Shown here: one piece after another, positions 17,701-25,848 of the stretch | Layout of the letters: the number at the start of each line of letters is the position of its first letter | Numbering within the stretch: position 1 is the stretch's first letter | Assembly (NCBI GenBank): GCA_964388955.1 | Contig: CAYMCO010000039.1 | Coordinates: 1 to 49,096 of the forward strand | Reading direction: 5' to 3' | Origin: CAYMCO01 sp964388955 | GTDB lineage: Bacteria > Chloroflexota > Anaerolineae > Anaerolineales > E44-bin32 | DNA length: 49,096 nt | The notes under the pieces: generated by a model | What the model saw: the letters and a program-made list of their open reading frames with translations, nothing else | Told to the model about the DNA's origin: nothing | Databases searched by the model: none | Position numbers and translations under genes: made by a program

Positions 17701-17955
17701 CCCAGCAAGTGCACCGGGTGTTTGACCTGCGTCCGAACCTGCCCCTTCGGGATCCCTGAAATGCGCTACGAACAGGCCGGGGTGGGAGGTCTGGGTGGAG
17801 CGGCGTGGATCGATCCAACCCGCTGCCAAGGCTGTGGAACTTGTACTGGAGAGTGTCCGGCGCGGGCGATACAACTCAAACATTACCTGGATGAGCAGAT
17901 CGAGGTCGGCCTGGGTGCGTGGAACGCCCTTCACATGGAGGAAAGGGCCAGTTGA
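14752..17955 (+). CDS. hdrA: tandem HdrA-HdrA fusion protein with C-terminal ferredoxin domain
   Basis: Flavin and Fe-S electron-transfer protein of 1067 residues built from two HdrA units. Unit one (about 20-465) begins with an FAD loop VIGGGVGGMRAA and contains the clusters CINCGRCAEVCPE and CDDCRECLGVCP, then LQCIGSRDQ...YCSSICCMYATKEA. Unit two (about 490-975) has the N-terminal ALCACAGEVSD region, a second FAD loop VIGGGVSGMTAA and YCSRICCTNTMKNA. A two-cluster ferredoxin domain (CTGCLTCVRTCP, CQGCGTCTGECP) ends the protein. In unit one the usual short Cys loop is replaced by a longer DCVLCRGTSDHGFGCTRPS loop with an extra Cys. The ATG follows AGGAGCGG. It overlaps the next gene, mvhD, by one base. 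Confidence 0.9.
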   Translation: MTTQGGFAAVHAVNGSDKPDSALVIGGGVGGMRAAIDLAEAGIHTYLLETTPSLGGRVAQLGFMFPTHDCVLCRGTSDHGFGCTRPSITPALLDNNRHPNISVLTSTDLVSCQGQAGDFRVRLRRRPQLVKPELCINCGRCAEVCPEVRPSGFQLGLSTRKAIDKSAPRSVPNAYYLLEKTAACDDCRECLGVCPTGAIDLAAQPQDLEITVGGIIMALGFEPFDPSLMPELGYGRIPNVITSMQYERLVSRSGPTEGIVRRISDGQVPKRIAWLQCIGSRDQRNPYCSSICCMYATKEAMLAKQRIPDADCHIFTMDERAFNKEYNKYYLRARDEYGIRYVRCRISEVDEDPETGEIILRYPAGRMHDVGVAGQGEIVEERFDMAVLAVGIRPPRGALQIAHTLGIDLNEYGFCETDKFSPLVTSRPGIFVCGAFASPKEIAETILDASGAAAETMRILREHLGARRFSRAQPFLSKNGSPVASERMHGGPRMAVALCACAGEVSDTIDLQQVASQTRALPGVERVEILPLACIPAGRARLEQMILEEGANRLVVGACSHRTHEPLFQRLVADTGLNPYMLEMVNLREHCAWVHSDDPIGATRKAAELMRMGVVRARRARPIAKLQRTPTRAALVIGGGVSGMTAALGIADAGYDVHLVEKTGELGGNLHHIYYVAEGDNPQRLLRDLVNRVLAHERIQLYLNSEVIRHTGSVGDFRAAIRTRAVGGERVEEIRHAVVILATGGIEAGGSHYFLGKDPRVLRQSDLEEILAHQPERVTRLNSVVMIQCVEPHEEVEYCSRICCTNTMKNALRIKMVNPDCQVVILYRDIITYGFRERYYLEARNRGVLFVRYTSDDPPQVKVERRGARQVLTASVNEHIFGRRLTFEPDLLALSTAVLPSADNPSLAEMLGIPLSSEGFFLEAHLKMRPMDFADEGIYVAGMAHFPKFIEESITHAMACVGRALTVLSRPYLQLGGVVAEVDPSKCTGCLTCVRTCPFGIPEMRYEQAGVGGLGGAAWIDPTRCQGCGTCTGECPARAIQLKHYLDEQIEVGLGAWNALHMEERAS

Positions 17956-18419
17956 TGGGAACCTGGGATGAGTTCGGCCCAGAAATCACGGTCTTCACCT
18001 GCATCTACTGCGGGTACATGGCCGCGGATACGGCGGGCGCGCTGCGCCATACCTACCCCGCAAACATCAAGATCGTGCGCCTGCCCTGCACCGGCAAGAC
18101 GGATGTCCAGTACCTGCTGGATGCCTTCGAAGAGGGGGCCGACGGGGTCTATATCGTCGCCTGTGGGCTCGGCAACTGCCACCACGAGCACGGGAACGAA
18201 CGTGGCCTAGCCCGCATGAAAAGAGCGCGATCCATCCTGGAGACTATCGGCATGGAGCCCGAACGGCTGGATATGTTCTTCGTCTCCGGCGGCATGGGCG
18301 CCACTTTCGCCGAGATCGCCGAGAAGATGACTGCCCGCATTTTCGAACTCGGCCCCTCCCCGCTGAAGGGCCCCACCGCCCTCCCTGCCCACCAACAGGG
18401 AGCTAGGGAGGCGGCCTGA
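17955..18419 (+). CDS. mvhD: MvhD-type electron adaptor subunit, copy 1
   Basis: A [2Fe-2S]-type MvhD/FrhD delta subunit of 154 residues, which passes electrons between a donor enzyme and HdrA. Conserved cysteines are Cys16, Cys19, Cys45, Cys70 and Cys75 (TCIYCGY, LPCTGK, VACGLGNCH). The start ATG overlaps the hdrA stop (TGATG), the sign of a stable subunit pair. This copy provides the comparison for copy 2 at 23378, where the position of Cys70 is a UGA codon. Confidence 0.9.
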   Translation: MGTWDEFGPEITVFTCIYCGYMAADTAGALRHTYPANIKIVRLPCTGKTDVQYLLDAFEEGADGVYIVACGLGNCHHEHGNERGLARMKRARSILETIGMEPERLDMFFVSGGMGATFAEIAEKMTARIFELGPSPLKGPTALPAHQQGAREAA

Positions 18420-18481
18420 GGCAGCAGTGGTGGGCGCAGCATGCTGCGACCCTACAGGCAACCGGCAAAGCGAACCCCTGG

Positions 18482-18501
18482 GGGCGCACAGCCGTGCGCC
18501 C
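18482..18501 (+). terminator. probable terminator after mvhD copy 1
   Basis: GGGCGCAC / GTGCGCCC stem of 8 bases with a 4-base loop, followed by CTTACTC, so the T-tract is poor. It lies about 60 bases after the mvhD stop and before the putative promoter of the next unit. Confidence 0.4.
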
Positions 18502-18619
18502 TTACTCACAACCAATCGATTGAGTGTAGCCAGGCCACGGCGACTCCTCCCTGCTCCCCATTCCCTGTTCCCTGTCCCCCTGTTGACTGCTCACCGTCCA
18601 GCAGCCGCCGGCTCCCCAT

Positions 18620-18648
18620 TGACAATAATTCGGATGAAATTTATCCAT
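18620..18648 (+). promoter_or_regulatory. possible sigma70-type promoter of second hdr unit
   Basis: Perfect TTGACA at 18620-18625 and, after a 17-base spacer, TATCCA at 18643-18648, which matches the -10 consensus at only three positions. It lies in a locally AT-richer patch upstream of the 1536-residue hdrA gene. Plausible but unproven. Confidence 0.3.
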
Positions 18649-18762
18649 GCTGGGGATGACATCCTGCACTGGAGAGGGGATAAACGTTCCCCTATCATAT
18701 GACATACGGCATCCGTCATCGCGCAAGGAGTTGGCAGGCAGATTGCCTGCCGAGGGCGCATT

Positions 18763-21700
18763 GTGCCAAGGGAGAGTCGTACTTTGTCAGACCACGGCCC
18801 GATAGTCGATTCCCTGAGCCTCCCCAGCCAAATTGACGACGCCGCTCCATCGGGAGCGGTCTTGGTTGTCGGCGGTGGGATCGCCGGCATGCAGGCCAGC
18901 CTCGATCTGGCTGACCAGGGGTTCAAAGTCTATCTTGCAGAAACCCGCTCCGCCATTGGCGGGCACATGGCCCAATTGGATAAGACCTTTCCAACAAACG
19001 ACTGTGCCATGTGCACCATCAGCCCCAGGCTGGTGGATACGGGAAGACATCTGAACATCGACCTGATGGTGGACACCGAGGTGGCACAAGTCCTCGGTGA
19101 GGCGGGCGACTTGCGGGTCACATTGCGTCACAAGCCGCGCTATATCGACATAACCAAGTGCACCGGGTGCGGCGACTGCGCGGAGGTCTGTCCCGTGGTG
19201 CTGCCCGATCCCTTCAATGAGGGCATCGCCGAACGTCACGCGGCGCACAAACTCTACCCTCAAGGCGTCCCCAATGCCTACGCCATCGCCAAGCTCGGAA
19301 TCTCCCCTTGCAGGGACGCGTGCCCGGCCGGGCAGCGCGCCCAGGGTTACATCGCACTGATCCGGGAGGGGCGTTACGAAGACGCCTTGCGGGTCATCAA
19401 GGAGGACAACCCCTTCCCAGGCATCTGCGGGCGGATCTGCAACCATCGCTGCGAGGATGCCTGCAACCGAGGGCTGGTCGACGAGGCCGTCAACATCCAC
19501 TCACTGAAGCGCTTTGTGACCGACAAGGTGTATGCCAAACCAAGACCACCTGTGGCTGCGGCAGAGGTGATCTATCCAGAGCGGGTGGCCATCATCGGGG
19601 CAGGACCCTGCGGCCTGACCGCGGCGCAGGATCTCGCGAAGAGCGGCTATCAGGTCAGCGTATTCGAAGCCCTCCCGGTGGCGGGGGGCATGCTGCGGGT
19701 GGGAGTGCCGGAATTCCGCCTGCCCACCGAGATCATCGAGCGCGAGATCGCCGATATCATCGACCTCGGCATCGATCTGCGGCTGAACAGGCGGGTGCAG
19801 GACCTGGACCGCTTGTTCGAAGAAGGATACGATGCCGTGCTCGTGGCGGTCGGCGCCCATGAAGGCATCCGCCTGCCGATCCCGGGTGCCGATCTCGATG
19901 GCGTATTGATCAACACCCGCTTCCTGCGGGACATCCGGCTGGGCGAGCCGCCGGAACTGGGGGAGCGGGTGCTGGTGCTCGGCGGCGGCAACGTGGCGGT
20001 GGACTGCGCCCGCTCGGCTGTGCGAATGGGCGCCGAAGTGCAGATGGCCTGCCTGGAGCCGCGCGACGGCATGCCCTGCCACCCCTGGGAGGCGGACACA
20101 GCCGAGGAAGAAGGCATCCGTATTCACAACGATCGGACGTTCCTGCGCATTGTGGATGACGGACAGGGGGGCGTCGCCGGCGTGGAATGCGCACGCGTGG
20201 CACACTTCGAATTCGACCACGATGGCCGGCTGAGCGTGGAAACCGTGCCGGGCTCGGAGCATATCATTGAGGCCGATACGGTCATTTTCTCCGTCGGCCA
20301 GCGCGCCGGCCTGGCCTTCATCCCGGAAGATGCCGGGGTGGGCATCACCAACCAGCGCACCATCGCCATCAACCCCAACACCATGGCGGCAACCCGCCCG
20401 GGGGTGTTCGCGGCGGGCGACAGCGTCTCGGGAACCGCTTTCGTCATCGAGGCGGTGGCTTCCGGCCATAAATCAGCGGAGAGCATCCATCGGTATCTGC
20501 GCGGCGACGAACTGGAGCCCAAGCCAAAGCCGCAGCTCCCGGTCGTCAAATTGGCACGCGCGGAGCTGGAGCGCAGAGTCGAGAGAGGTGAAATCCAGCC
20601 CCAAGGCCGGGTGCCAATGCCGGAACTTCCGACCGGGGCACGTGTGAGCGACTTTCGGGAGGTCGAGCGCGGCTACACCGACGAACAGGCGCAAGCGGAG
20701 GCGGCGCGCTGCCTCTCTTGTGCCCTATGCTCCGAATGCCTGTCCTGCCAATACGCCTGCGGCCGTGACGCCATAGATCACGATATGGTGGAGACTACCC
20801 AGGAACTGCACGTTGGGGCGGTCATCCTGGCCCCTGGCTACCAGACGTATCAAGCCGAACTATCCGAAGAATTTGGCCTCGGGCGCTATCCTAATGTGAT
20901 CACTTCCTTACAACTCGAACGGCTGCTTTCCGCCTCCGGCCCGACCGCTGGGCATGTCCAACGCCCCTCGGACGGGGCGCCAGCCCGCAAAGTTGCCTTC
21001 CTGCAGTGCGTCGGTTCGCGCGATCAAACCCACGACTATTGCTCCGCGGTGTGCTGCATGTACGCCACCAAGGAGTCGATCATGATCAAGGAACACGATC
21101 CCGATGCACAGGCGCATGTCTTCATGATGGACATGCGCGCCTTCAGCAAAGGCTATCAGGCATACTACCGCCGGGCAAAGGACCGCTACGGGATCGAATT
21201 TACACGCTGCCGTATCTCGGCCCTGCGCGAGAATCCAGAGACCAAGGACCTGATCCTGCAGTATGCAGCGGACCGGGGGGACGGCATCCAGGCCCGGGGG
21301 AACGGCCACAGTCCCGTCCAAGAAGAGGAATTCGATCTGGTTGTGCTATCGGTGGGCATGGAGATCTCGCCGCAGGTCAAGCAGCTCGGCCATGACCTGG
21401 GCATTGAGTTGGACGAATACGGCTTCTGCCATACGACCCTGTTTGATCCCGTGCAGACCTCCCGGCCCGGCATCTACGCCGTTGGCCCATTCCGGGAGCC
21501 GAAAGATATCCCCGAATCCGTCACCGATGCCAGCGGGGCGGCCGCAAGCGCGGCCGGCCTGCTCTCCCCCGCCCGGCATACGCTGACCCAGGTCCCCGAA
21601 TACCCGCCAGAACGAGACGTCAGTGGGGAAGAGCCGCGCATTGGGGTTTTCGTCTGCCATTGCGGATCCAACATCGGCGGTTTCCTGGATGTCCCCGGCG

Positions 21701-23373
21701 TCGCCGAGAGCGCCAAAGCCCTCCCGGGAGTTGCCCACGCCGAGGACAATCTGTACACCTGCTCCCAGGACACGGTGGCACACATCACGGAGACCGCCCG
21801 GGAACTCGGGCTCAACCGGGTGGTCGTGGCATCCTGCACACCACATACCCATGCCCCACTGTTCCGGGACGCCGTGCGCGCCGCGGGTCTGAACCCCGCC
21901 CTATTCGAGATGGCCAACATCCGCAATCAATGTTCCTGGGTCCACTCCCACGACCGCCAGGCGGCAACGTCCAAAGCCAAGGCCCTGGTGCGTATGGCGG
22001 TCGGTCGGGCGAGCAAGCTGGCCCCAGTGCACAAATCCGAAGTGGAAATCGACCATTCGGCGCTGGTGGTGGGCGGAGGAGTTGCCGGGATGACTGCTGC
22101 GCTTGCATTTTCCAGAGGCGGTTTCGGCGTTCACCTGGTCGAGCGCCAGGAGGAACTGGGCGGCAGCTTGAGGGATGTCTACACGACCGCCGAAGGCGAT
22201 GATCCGCAGGCCTTTCTGCGCGACTTGATCCAGCAGGTGCGCGGTGACCCGGAGATCCATATCTATCTGGGGCACCAGGTGAGCCGTACGGACGGCTTCA
22301 TGGGGAAATTCACCACGCACTTGCAGGATCGTCAAGGACATGAGACTCCTATCGCCCACGGGGTGACCATCCTGGCGACCGGCGGGCGGGAGTATCACGG
22401 TGATGAATATCTGTATGAGGGCAGCCGGCGCGTGGTCACCGGCCTGGAATTGGAGGCCCTGTTGGCGCATGCGAGCGGGATGGGGAACGCGCTTCGCGGC
22501 CGCTCCGCGGAGGCCTGGGAGGCGTTGGGGCAGCGCCTCCCGGACGAGGTGGCGATGATCCTGTGCGTCGGCCCGGCGGAGCAATATTGCGCCCGCATCT
22601 GCTGCACAACAGCGATCAAGGAGGCGCTGACGCTCAAACGCCTCAAGCCCGAAGCGCACGTCGCGGTGCTATACAAGGACATCCGCGCGTTCGGCTTTCG
22701 GGAGGCCCTGTACACCGAAGCGCGCCGCGAAGGGGTGATCTTCATACGCTACGATGATGATCGCCTTCCGCAGGTGGAAGCTCGGGCCGAAGGGTTGGAA
22801 ATCCGGGTCCGCGATCACGCGCTGGGCGAGCCTGTGGTCCTGCGCCCCGACCTGCTCATGCTCAGCACACCCGTGGTGCCCGCAGAGGGGCAAGCAGAGT
22901 TGGCGTCCAAGATGAAGTGTTCGCTGGATGCCGACGGTTTCTTCCTCGAAGCGCATGTCAAGTTGCGCCCTGTGGATTTCTCCGCCGATGGCCTCTTCAT
23001 GGCGGGGATGGCGCACTATCCCAAATTCCTGGACGAGACTATCGTGCAGGCCAAGGCGGCCGCGGCGCGCGCGGCCCGTGTCCTCTCAAAGCCTACGCTG
23101 ACCTCCGGAGGGACCGTGGCGCAGGTGGATCCGACGAAATGTGTCGGTTGCCTCACCTGTGTGCGCGTATGCCCCTTCGATGTTCCCACGGTGCAGTCCG
23201 ATTACCTGGGGGTGGGCGGGGTCGTCGGCGCGGCGTACATTGAGCCGACCGTCTGCCATGGCTGCGGCAGTTGCGCCGCGGAGTGCCCGGCCAAGGCGAT
23301 CTCGGTTATCGATCAAATGGATGATCAGATCATGGTGAAACTGGACGCACTGTTCAACGGTGGGTGGGACTAG
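18763..23373 (+). CDS. hdrA: HdrA protein with internal NfnB/GltD-type NAD(P)H module and second HdrA unit
   Basis: Giant electron-transfer flavoprotein of 1536 residues. Order: HdrA FAD loop VVGGGIAGMQAS and MAQLDKTFPTNDCAMC (about 30-90); ferredoxin motif CTGCGDCAEVCP; then from about 180 to 590 a complete GltD/NfnB domain, with CRDACPAGQRAQGYI, NPFPGICGRICNHRCEDAC, FAD loop IIGAGPCGLTAAQDLA, NAD(P) loop VLGGGNVAVDCARSA and GVFAAGDSVSG; then the rest of HdrA (626-945, YCSAVCCMYATKES); a second HdrA (960-1440, VFVCHCGSNIGGF, VVGGGVAGMTAA, YCARICCTTAIKEA); and a terminal two-cluster ferredoxin. This suggests NAD(P)H oxidation coupled to Hdr-type flavin chemistry. GTG 18763 has GAGGG 6 bases upstream; TTG 18784 has AAGGGAG and gives MSDHG, similar to the paralogue's MSETG, so it is an equally good start. 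Confidence 0.9.
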   Translation: MPRESRTLSDHGPIVDSLSLPSQIDDAAPSGAVLVVGGGIAGMQASLDLADQGFKVYLAETRSAIGGHMAQLDKTFPTNDCAMCTISPRLVDTGRHLNIDLMVDTEVAQVLGEAGDLRVTLRHKPRYIDITKCTGCGDCAEVCPVVLPDPFNEGIAERHAAHKLYPQGVPNAYAIAKLGISPCRDACPAGQRAQGYIALIREGRYEDALRVIKEDNPFPGICGRICNHRCEDACNRGLVDEAVNIHSLKRFVTDKVYAKPRPPVAAAEVIYPERVAIIGAGPCGLTAAQDLAKSGYQVSVFEALPVAGGMLRVGVPEFRLPTEIIEREIADIIDLGIDLRLNRRVQDLDRLFEEGYDAVLVAVGAHEGIRLPIPGADLDGVLINTRFLRDIRLGEPPELGERVLVLGGGNVAVDCARSAVRMGAEVQMACLEPRDGMPCHPWEADTAEEEGIRIHNDRTFLRIVDDGQGGVAGVECARVAHFEFDHDGRLSVETVPGSEHIIEADTVIFSVGQRAGLAFIPEDAGVGITNQRTIAINPNTMAATRPGVFAAGDSVSGTAFVIEAVASGHKSAESIHRYLRGDELEPKPKPQLPVVKLARAELERRVERGEIQPQGRVPMPELPTGARVSDFREVERGYTDEQAQAEAARCLSCALCSECLSCQYACGRDAIDHDMVETTQELHVGAVILAPGYQTYQAELSEEFGLGRYPNVITSLQLERLLSASGPTAGHVQRPSDGAPARKVAFLQCVGSRDQTHDYCSAVCCMYATKESIMIKEHDPDAQAHVFMMDMRAFSKGYQAYYRRAKDRYGIEFTRCRISALRENPETKDLILQYAADRGDGIQARGNGHSPVQEEEFDLVVLSVGMEISPQVKQLGHDLGIELDEYGFCHTTLFDPVQTSRPGIYAVGPFREPKDIPESVTDASGAAASAAGLLSPARHTLTQVPEYPPERDVSGEEPRIGVFVCHCGSNIGGFLDVPGVAESAKALPGVAHAEDNLYTCSQDTVAHITETARELGLNRVVVASCTPHTHAPLFRDAVRAAGLNPALFEMANIRNQCSWVHSHDRQAATSKAKALVRMAVGRASKLAPVHKSEVEIDHSALVVGGGVAGMTAALAFSRGGFGVHLVERQEELGGSLRDVYTTAEGDDPQAFLRDLIQQVRGDPEIHIYLGHQVSRTDGFMGKFTTHLQDRQGHETPIAHGVTILATGGREYHGDEYLYEGSRRVVTGLELEALLAHASGMGNALRGRSAEAWEALGQRLPDEVAMILCVGPAEQYCARICCTTAIKEALTLKRLKPEAHVAVLYKDIRAFGFREALYTEARREGVIFIRYDDDRLPQVEARAEGLEIRVRDHALGEPVVLRPDLLMLSTPVVPAEGQAELASKMKCSLDADGFFLEAHVKLRPVDFSADGLFMAGMAHYPKFLDETIVQAKAAAARAARVLSKPTLTSGGTVAQVDPTKCVGCLTCVRVCPFDVPTVQSDYLGVGGVVGAAYIEPTVCHGCGSCAAECPAKAISVIDQMDDQIMVKLDALFNGGWD

Positions 23374-23377
23374 AGAG

Positions 23378-23866
23378 ATGGCGGAATTCAACCCGGAGAT
23401 CATCGCCTTCTGCTGCAGCCACTGCGCCTACAACGCAGCCGATTTGGCGGGCAGCCTACGCATCCAATACCCGCCCGCCATCAAGATCGTAGAGGTCACA
23501 TGCACCGGGCGGGTGGATGTGGCGCACATCCTGCGCGCCTTCGAAGAGGGCGCCGACGGCGTCCTGGTCGCGGGTTGACTGCCCGGCGATTGCCATTACC
23601 TGGAAGGTAATGTAAACGCTCGGCGCAGGGTCGAATATGCGCGACAATTGTTGGAGGAGATCGGCCTTGAGGGGCGGCGGCTCCAAATGATTAACATCTC
23701 CGCCGCCATGGCCGGTGAGTTCGCTTTCTCCGCGGCCGAGATCACGGCGGACATGCAGCGCATAGGGCCGAATCCACTTCGCCGCAACGGTGACCGCCCA
23801 CGGGCCTCGGCGGAAACTCAAGGCCAGGAAGAGATCCCAGAAACGGGCCGCGATGGGGAAGATTGA
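23378..23866 (+). CDS. mvhD: MvhD-type subunit, copy 2, probable selenoprotein (UGA = Sec67)
   Basis: An in-frame TGA at 23576-23578 interrupts an otherwise intact MvhD gene; reading through it gives 162 residues ending at 23866. Cys13, Cys16, Cys42 and Cys72 align with copy 1 (Cys16, Cys19, Cys45, Cys75) and copy 3. The UGA codon 67 falls exactly on Cys70 of both copies, in the motif VAG-U-LPGDCH. Downstream residues keep family features (GLEGRRLQMINISAAMAGEFA, then RIGPNPLRR). A SECIS-like hairpin starts 23 nt after the UGA to its loop. Methanogen VhuD is a known Sec-containing member of this family. The start ATG is 4 bases after the hdrA stop. Alternatives: a pseudogene or a TGC/TGT-to-TGA error. 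Ordinary annotation would give a 66-residue fragment. Confidence 0.8.
23586..23619 (+). promoter_or_regulatory. putative bacterial SECIS element of mvhD copy 2
   Basis: Perfect 8-base-pair stem CATTACCT / AGGTAATG (23594-23601 with 23605-23612) and apical loop GGA; a lower GCG / CGC helix (23586-23588 with 23617-23619) closes an internal loop. Distance from UGA to loop is 23 nt, and the loop starts with G, both within the accepted rules for bacterial SECIS. The sister copy at 30392 has in the same place only a 6-base stem (ATTGCC / GGCAAT) with an 11-base loop. Confidence 0.7.
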
Positions 23867-25034
23867 TACGCTGGCGGTGTTCGACATCTTCGCTGAACTC
23901 CCGCATGAATCTCTGGAGGAAATTGCTCTCCTGGCGCAAGAAGAGACGCACGCCCAAGGAAAGATGCTCTTCTCGGAGAACGGGCCTGCAGAAAAACTGT
24001 ATATGATTCTCAGCGGGAAGGTGTCATTGGAAAGACGCGTCCAACTCGGCCGCACGGGCACCCCACGCAAGGCAACCCTCAGTGTCGTCGGTGTTGGTGA
24101 GACGGTCGGCTGGTCCAGCCTGGTGCCACCATATCAATACACATCCTCATGCACTTGCGTCGAGAAGACCACATTCCTCGCGATTCGGGGGCCGGAGCTC
24201 CGCGAGTTGCTCGCCGATAAGCCAGAAATTGGGTACAGCGTCTACCACAGCGTGGCCTCGATCGTGAGGGGTCGGATGACCGCCGCCACGAGCATGCTCA
24301 CGTATTTCTTATCCATCGTCTCACATGAACTCAAGCGGCCTTTGGCTGCCGTCGAGAACTACCTGCAAATCATATTGGGCGGGTACGCCGGAGAGCTCAC
24401 ACTCAAACAAACGCGCTTGCTCGAACGCAGTGTCCTGCGCCTCGCGGACTTGAGGAACTTGATTGCCGACATCCTTGATTTTGCGCGCATTCAAGCGGAC
24501 CAGATCCGCGCCGATTTCGAGCCGGTCGATCCCCGGGAAATCGGGTCGGAAGCCATAGAGGAGGTCCGCTTGGCGGCCACCCAAAAGAATATCCGCCTAA
24601 AGGCCATGGGGCCCTCCGAATTCCAATCCGTCGTGGCCGCCAAGAGGCGTCTTAGGCAGGTGATCTCGAATCTGCTGGCCAACGCGATCAAGTTCTCGCC
24701 GGAAGGTAGTGTGGTCACCCTATCGGCGCGTGATGAAGCTGAAGCGTTGGTGATTGAGGTAATGGACGAGGGCATCGGCATTCCAGTCGAAGATCAAGCG
24801 CACATATTCGAGGATTTCTTCCGCGGCAGCAACGCGGACGAATATGGCGGGACAGGTCTGGGATTGTCAATAGCCAAGAAGATCGTACAGGCCCACCAAG
24901 GGGAGATTAGAGTAGAAAGCCCGTACCGTCCTGACAGGACCGGCACGAAGTTCACCGTCATCATCCCTCGCAGCCTCCAAGTGCCTGGCCATCACCGATC
25001 GGGCAGTAGTGAAGCTGGGGGAGAGACCGAATAG
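23853..25034 (+). CDS. sensor histidine kinase with N-terminal cyclic-nucleotide-binding-type domain
   Basis: Soluble kinase of 393 residues without membrane segments. Residues about 5-125 resemble a CRP/cNMP-binding beta-roll (FDIFAELPHESLEEI, LYMILSGKVSLERR, VGVGETVGWSSLVPP). The dimerisation/phosphoacceptor helix has SHELKRPLAAVENYL with His158. The ATPase domain shows the N box NLLANAIKFSPEGS, G1 MDEGIGIP and G2 GGTGLGLSIAKKIVQAHQGEI. The gene starts inside the end of the Sec-MvhD gene (14-base overlap) and precedes a tandem receiver protein, its likely partner. Lying inside the hdr cluster it may sense redox state, energy or a nucleotide; the ligand is unknown. Confidence 0.9.
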   Translation: MGKIDTLAVFDIFAELPHESLEEIALLAQEETHAQGKMLFSENGPAEKLYMILSGKVSLERRVQLGRTGTPRKATLSVVGVGETVGWSSLVPPYQYTSSCTCVEKTTFLAIRGPELRELLADKPEIGYSVYHSVASIVRGRMTAATSMLTYFLSIVSHELKRPLAAVENYLQIILGGYAGELTLKQTRLLERSVLRLADLRNLIADILDFARIQADQIRADFEPVDPREIGSEAIEEVRLAATQKNIRLKAMGPSEFQSVVAAKRRLRQVISNLLANAIKFSPEGSVVTLSARDEAEALVIEVMDEGIGIPVEDQAHIFEDFFRGSNADEYGGTGLGLSIAKKIVQAHQGEIRVESPYRPDRTGTKFTVIIPRSLQVPGHHRSGSSEAGGETE

Positions 25035-25062
25035 GGCTTAACGGTTTCTCCCCCGAGCTTGG

Positions 25063-25848
25063 ATGGGGGCAGAGATGAAGGAAGAGCCTTTTGTTCTAAT
25101 TGCCGACGATGACCCGGATATTCTCGAGGGCATCGCCGCCATATTGGAGACCAGAGGCTATCGGCTGGAGACGGCGAGGGATGGGCTGCAATGCATGCAG
25201 CTCATTCGCAAGGAAATCCCCGACCTCTTGATTCTGGACATGATGATGCCGCGTATGGATGGCTTCGCGGTGATCCGGGAACTGCGCGGGAATCCCGCCT
25301 ACGTTGGCCTGCCGATCATCATTCTCACCACGGTCATCGAAGACGCGGCCTATCGGCGCTATGAACTGGAGACGGGCCTCGCGATGCAGGTGCAGGCCTA
25401 TATCGAGAAGCCAGCCCCGCCCGATGAGTTGATCCACCAGGTCAGCAGGATTGTCGAGCGCCCGTATATCATCGTCGCAGATGACGACCCCGATATTCGC
25501 GAAGCGATCACGACCGTGCTGGAGACCCAGGAGTATCTCCTCGCGTGCGCCGGCGATGGGCAAGAATGCCTGGCGATGATCCGCAAACGGAAGCCCGACC
25601 TGCTCATCTTGGATCTCCTCATGCCCAGGATGGACGGTTTCGCAGTCATTCGCGAGCTGCGCGGCGAGCCCGCCTACGCAGAGTTGCCGATCTTGGTCTT
25701 GACCACAGTTGTGGAAGACGCCAGCCGCAGGCGCTATGAATTGGAAACCGGACGGGATATGCGTGTGGAGGCATACCTCCAGAAGCCCGTGGCACCGGCC
25801 AAGCTGCTCAGCGACGTAGGCTTGGCTCTGGAGAAGACACGGTCATGA
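25063..25848 (+). CDS. tandem response regulator (REC-REC) without output domain
   Basis: Two receiver domains in 261 residues and nothing else. Each has the acidic pocket ADDDPDI, phospho-acceptor Asp (Asp59 and Asp184), the conserved Thr in LTTV and Lys in EKP or QKP. The two halves are very alike (RMDGFAVIRELRG, PAY, RRYELETG occur in both), pointing to internal duplication. No DNA-binding or enzymatic domain follows, so the effect is probably by protein contact or as a phosphorelay. ATG 25075 is an alternative start. The stop overlaps the start of the next hdrA by four bases (ATGA), tying it to Hdr expression. Confidence 0.9.
   Translation: MGAEMKEEPFVLIADDDPDILEGIAAILETRGYRLETARDGLQCMQLIRKEIPDLLILDMMMPRMDGFAVIRELRGNPAYVGLPIIILTTVIEDAAYRRYELETGLAMQVQAYIEKPAPPDELIHQVSRIVERPYIIVADDDPDIREAITTVLETQEYLLACAGDGQECLAMIRKRKPDLLILDLLMPRMDGFAVIRELRGEPAYAELPILVLTTVVEDASRRRYELETGRDMRVEAYLQKPVAPAKLLSDVGLALEKTRS

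Larger units (their letters stand above)
18420..18762. other. 343-base regulatory gap with several palindromes
   Basis: No convincing gene. It contains a 14-base perfect palindrome at 18435-18448, a terminator-like hairpin at 18482-18501, a CAATCGATTG palindrome at 18513-18522, a pyrimidine-rich stretch around 18540-18600, a possible promoter at 18620-18648, an AGGGGA / TCCCCT inverted repeat at 18675-18693 and a perfect 8-base stem with 3-base loop at 18733-18751 just ahead of the next start. The density of symmetric elements suggests that transcription of the second hdr unit is separately controlled. Confidence 0.5.

Noticed and set aside
18427..18702. 91-codon ORF in the gap before the second hdrA
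   Set aside because: Pro/Leu-rich translation of a pyrimidine-rich region with no ribosome site; the gap is better explained by regulatory palindromes.
23378..23578. MvhD copy 2 as a truncated pseudogene of 66 codons
   Set aside because: The stop is a UGA exactly at a conserved Cys, the downstream frame is intact and a SECIS-like stem is present, so read-through as Sec is the better explanation.
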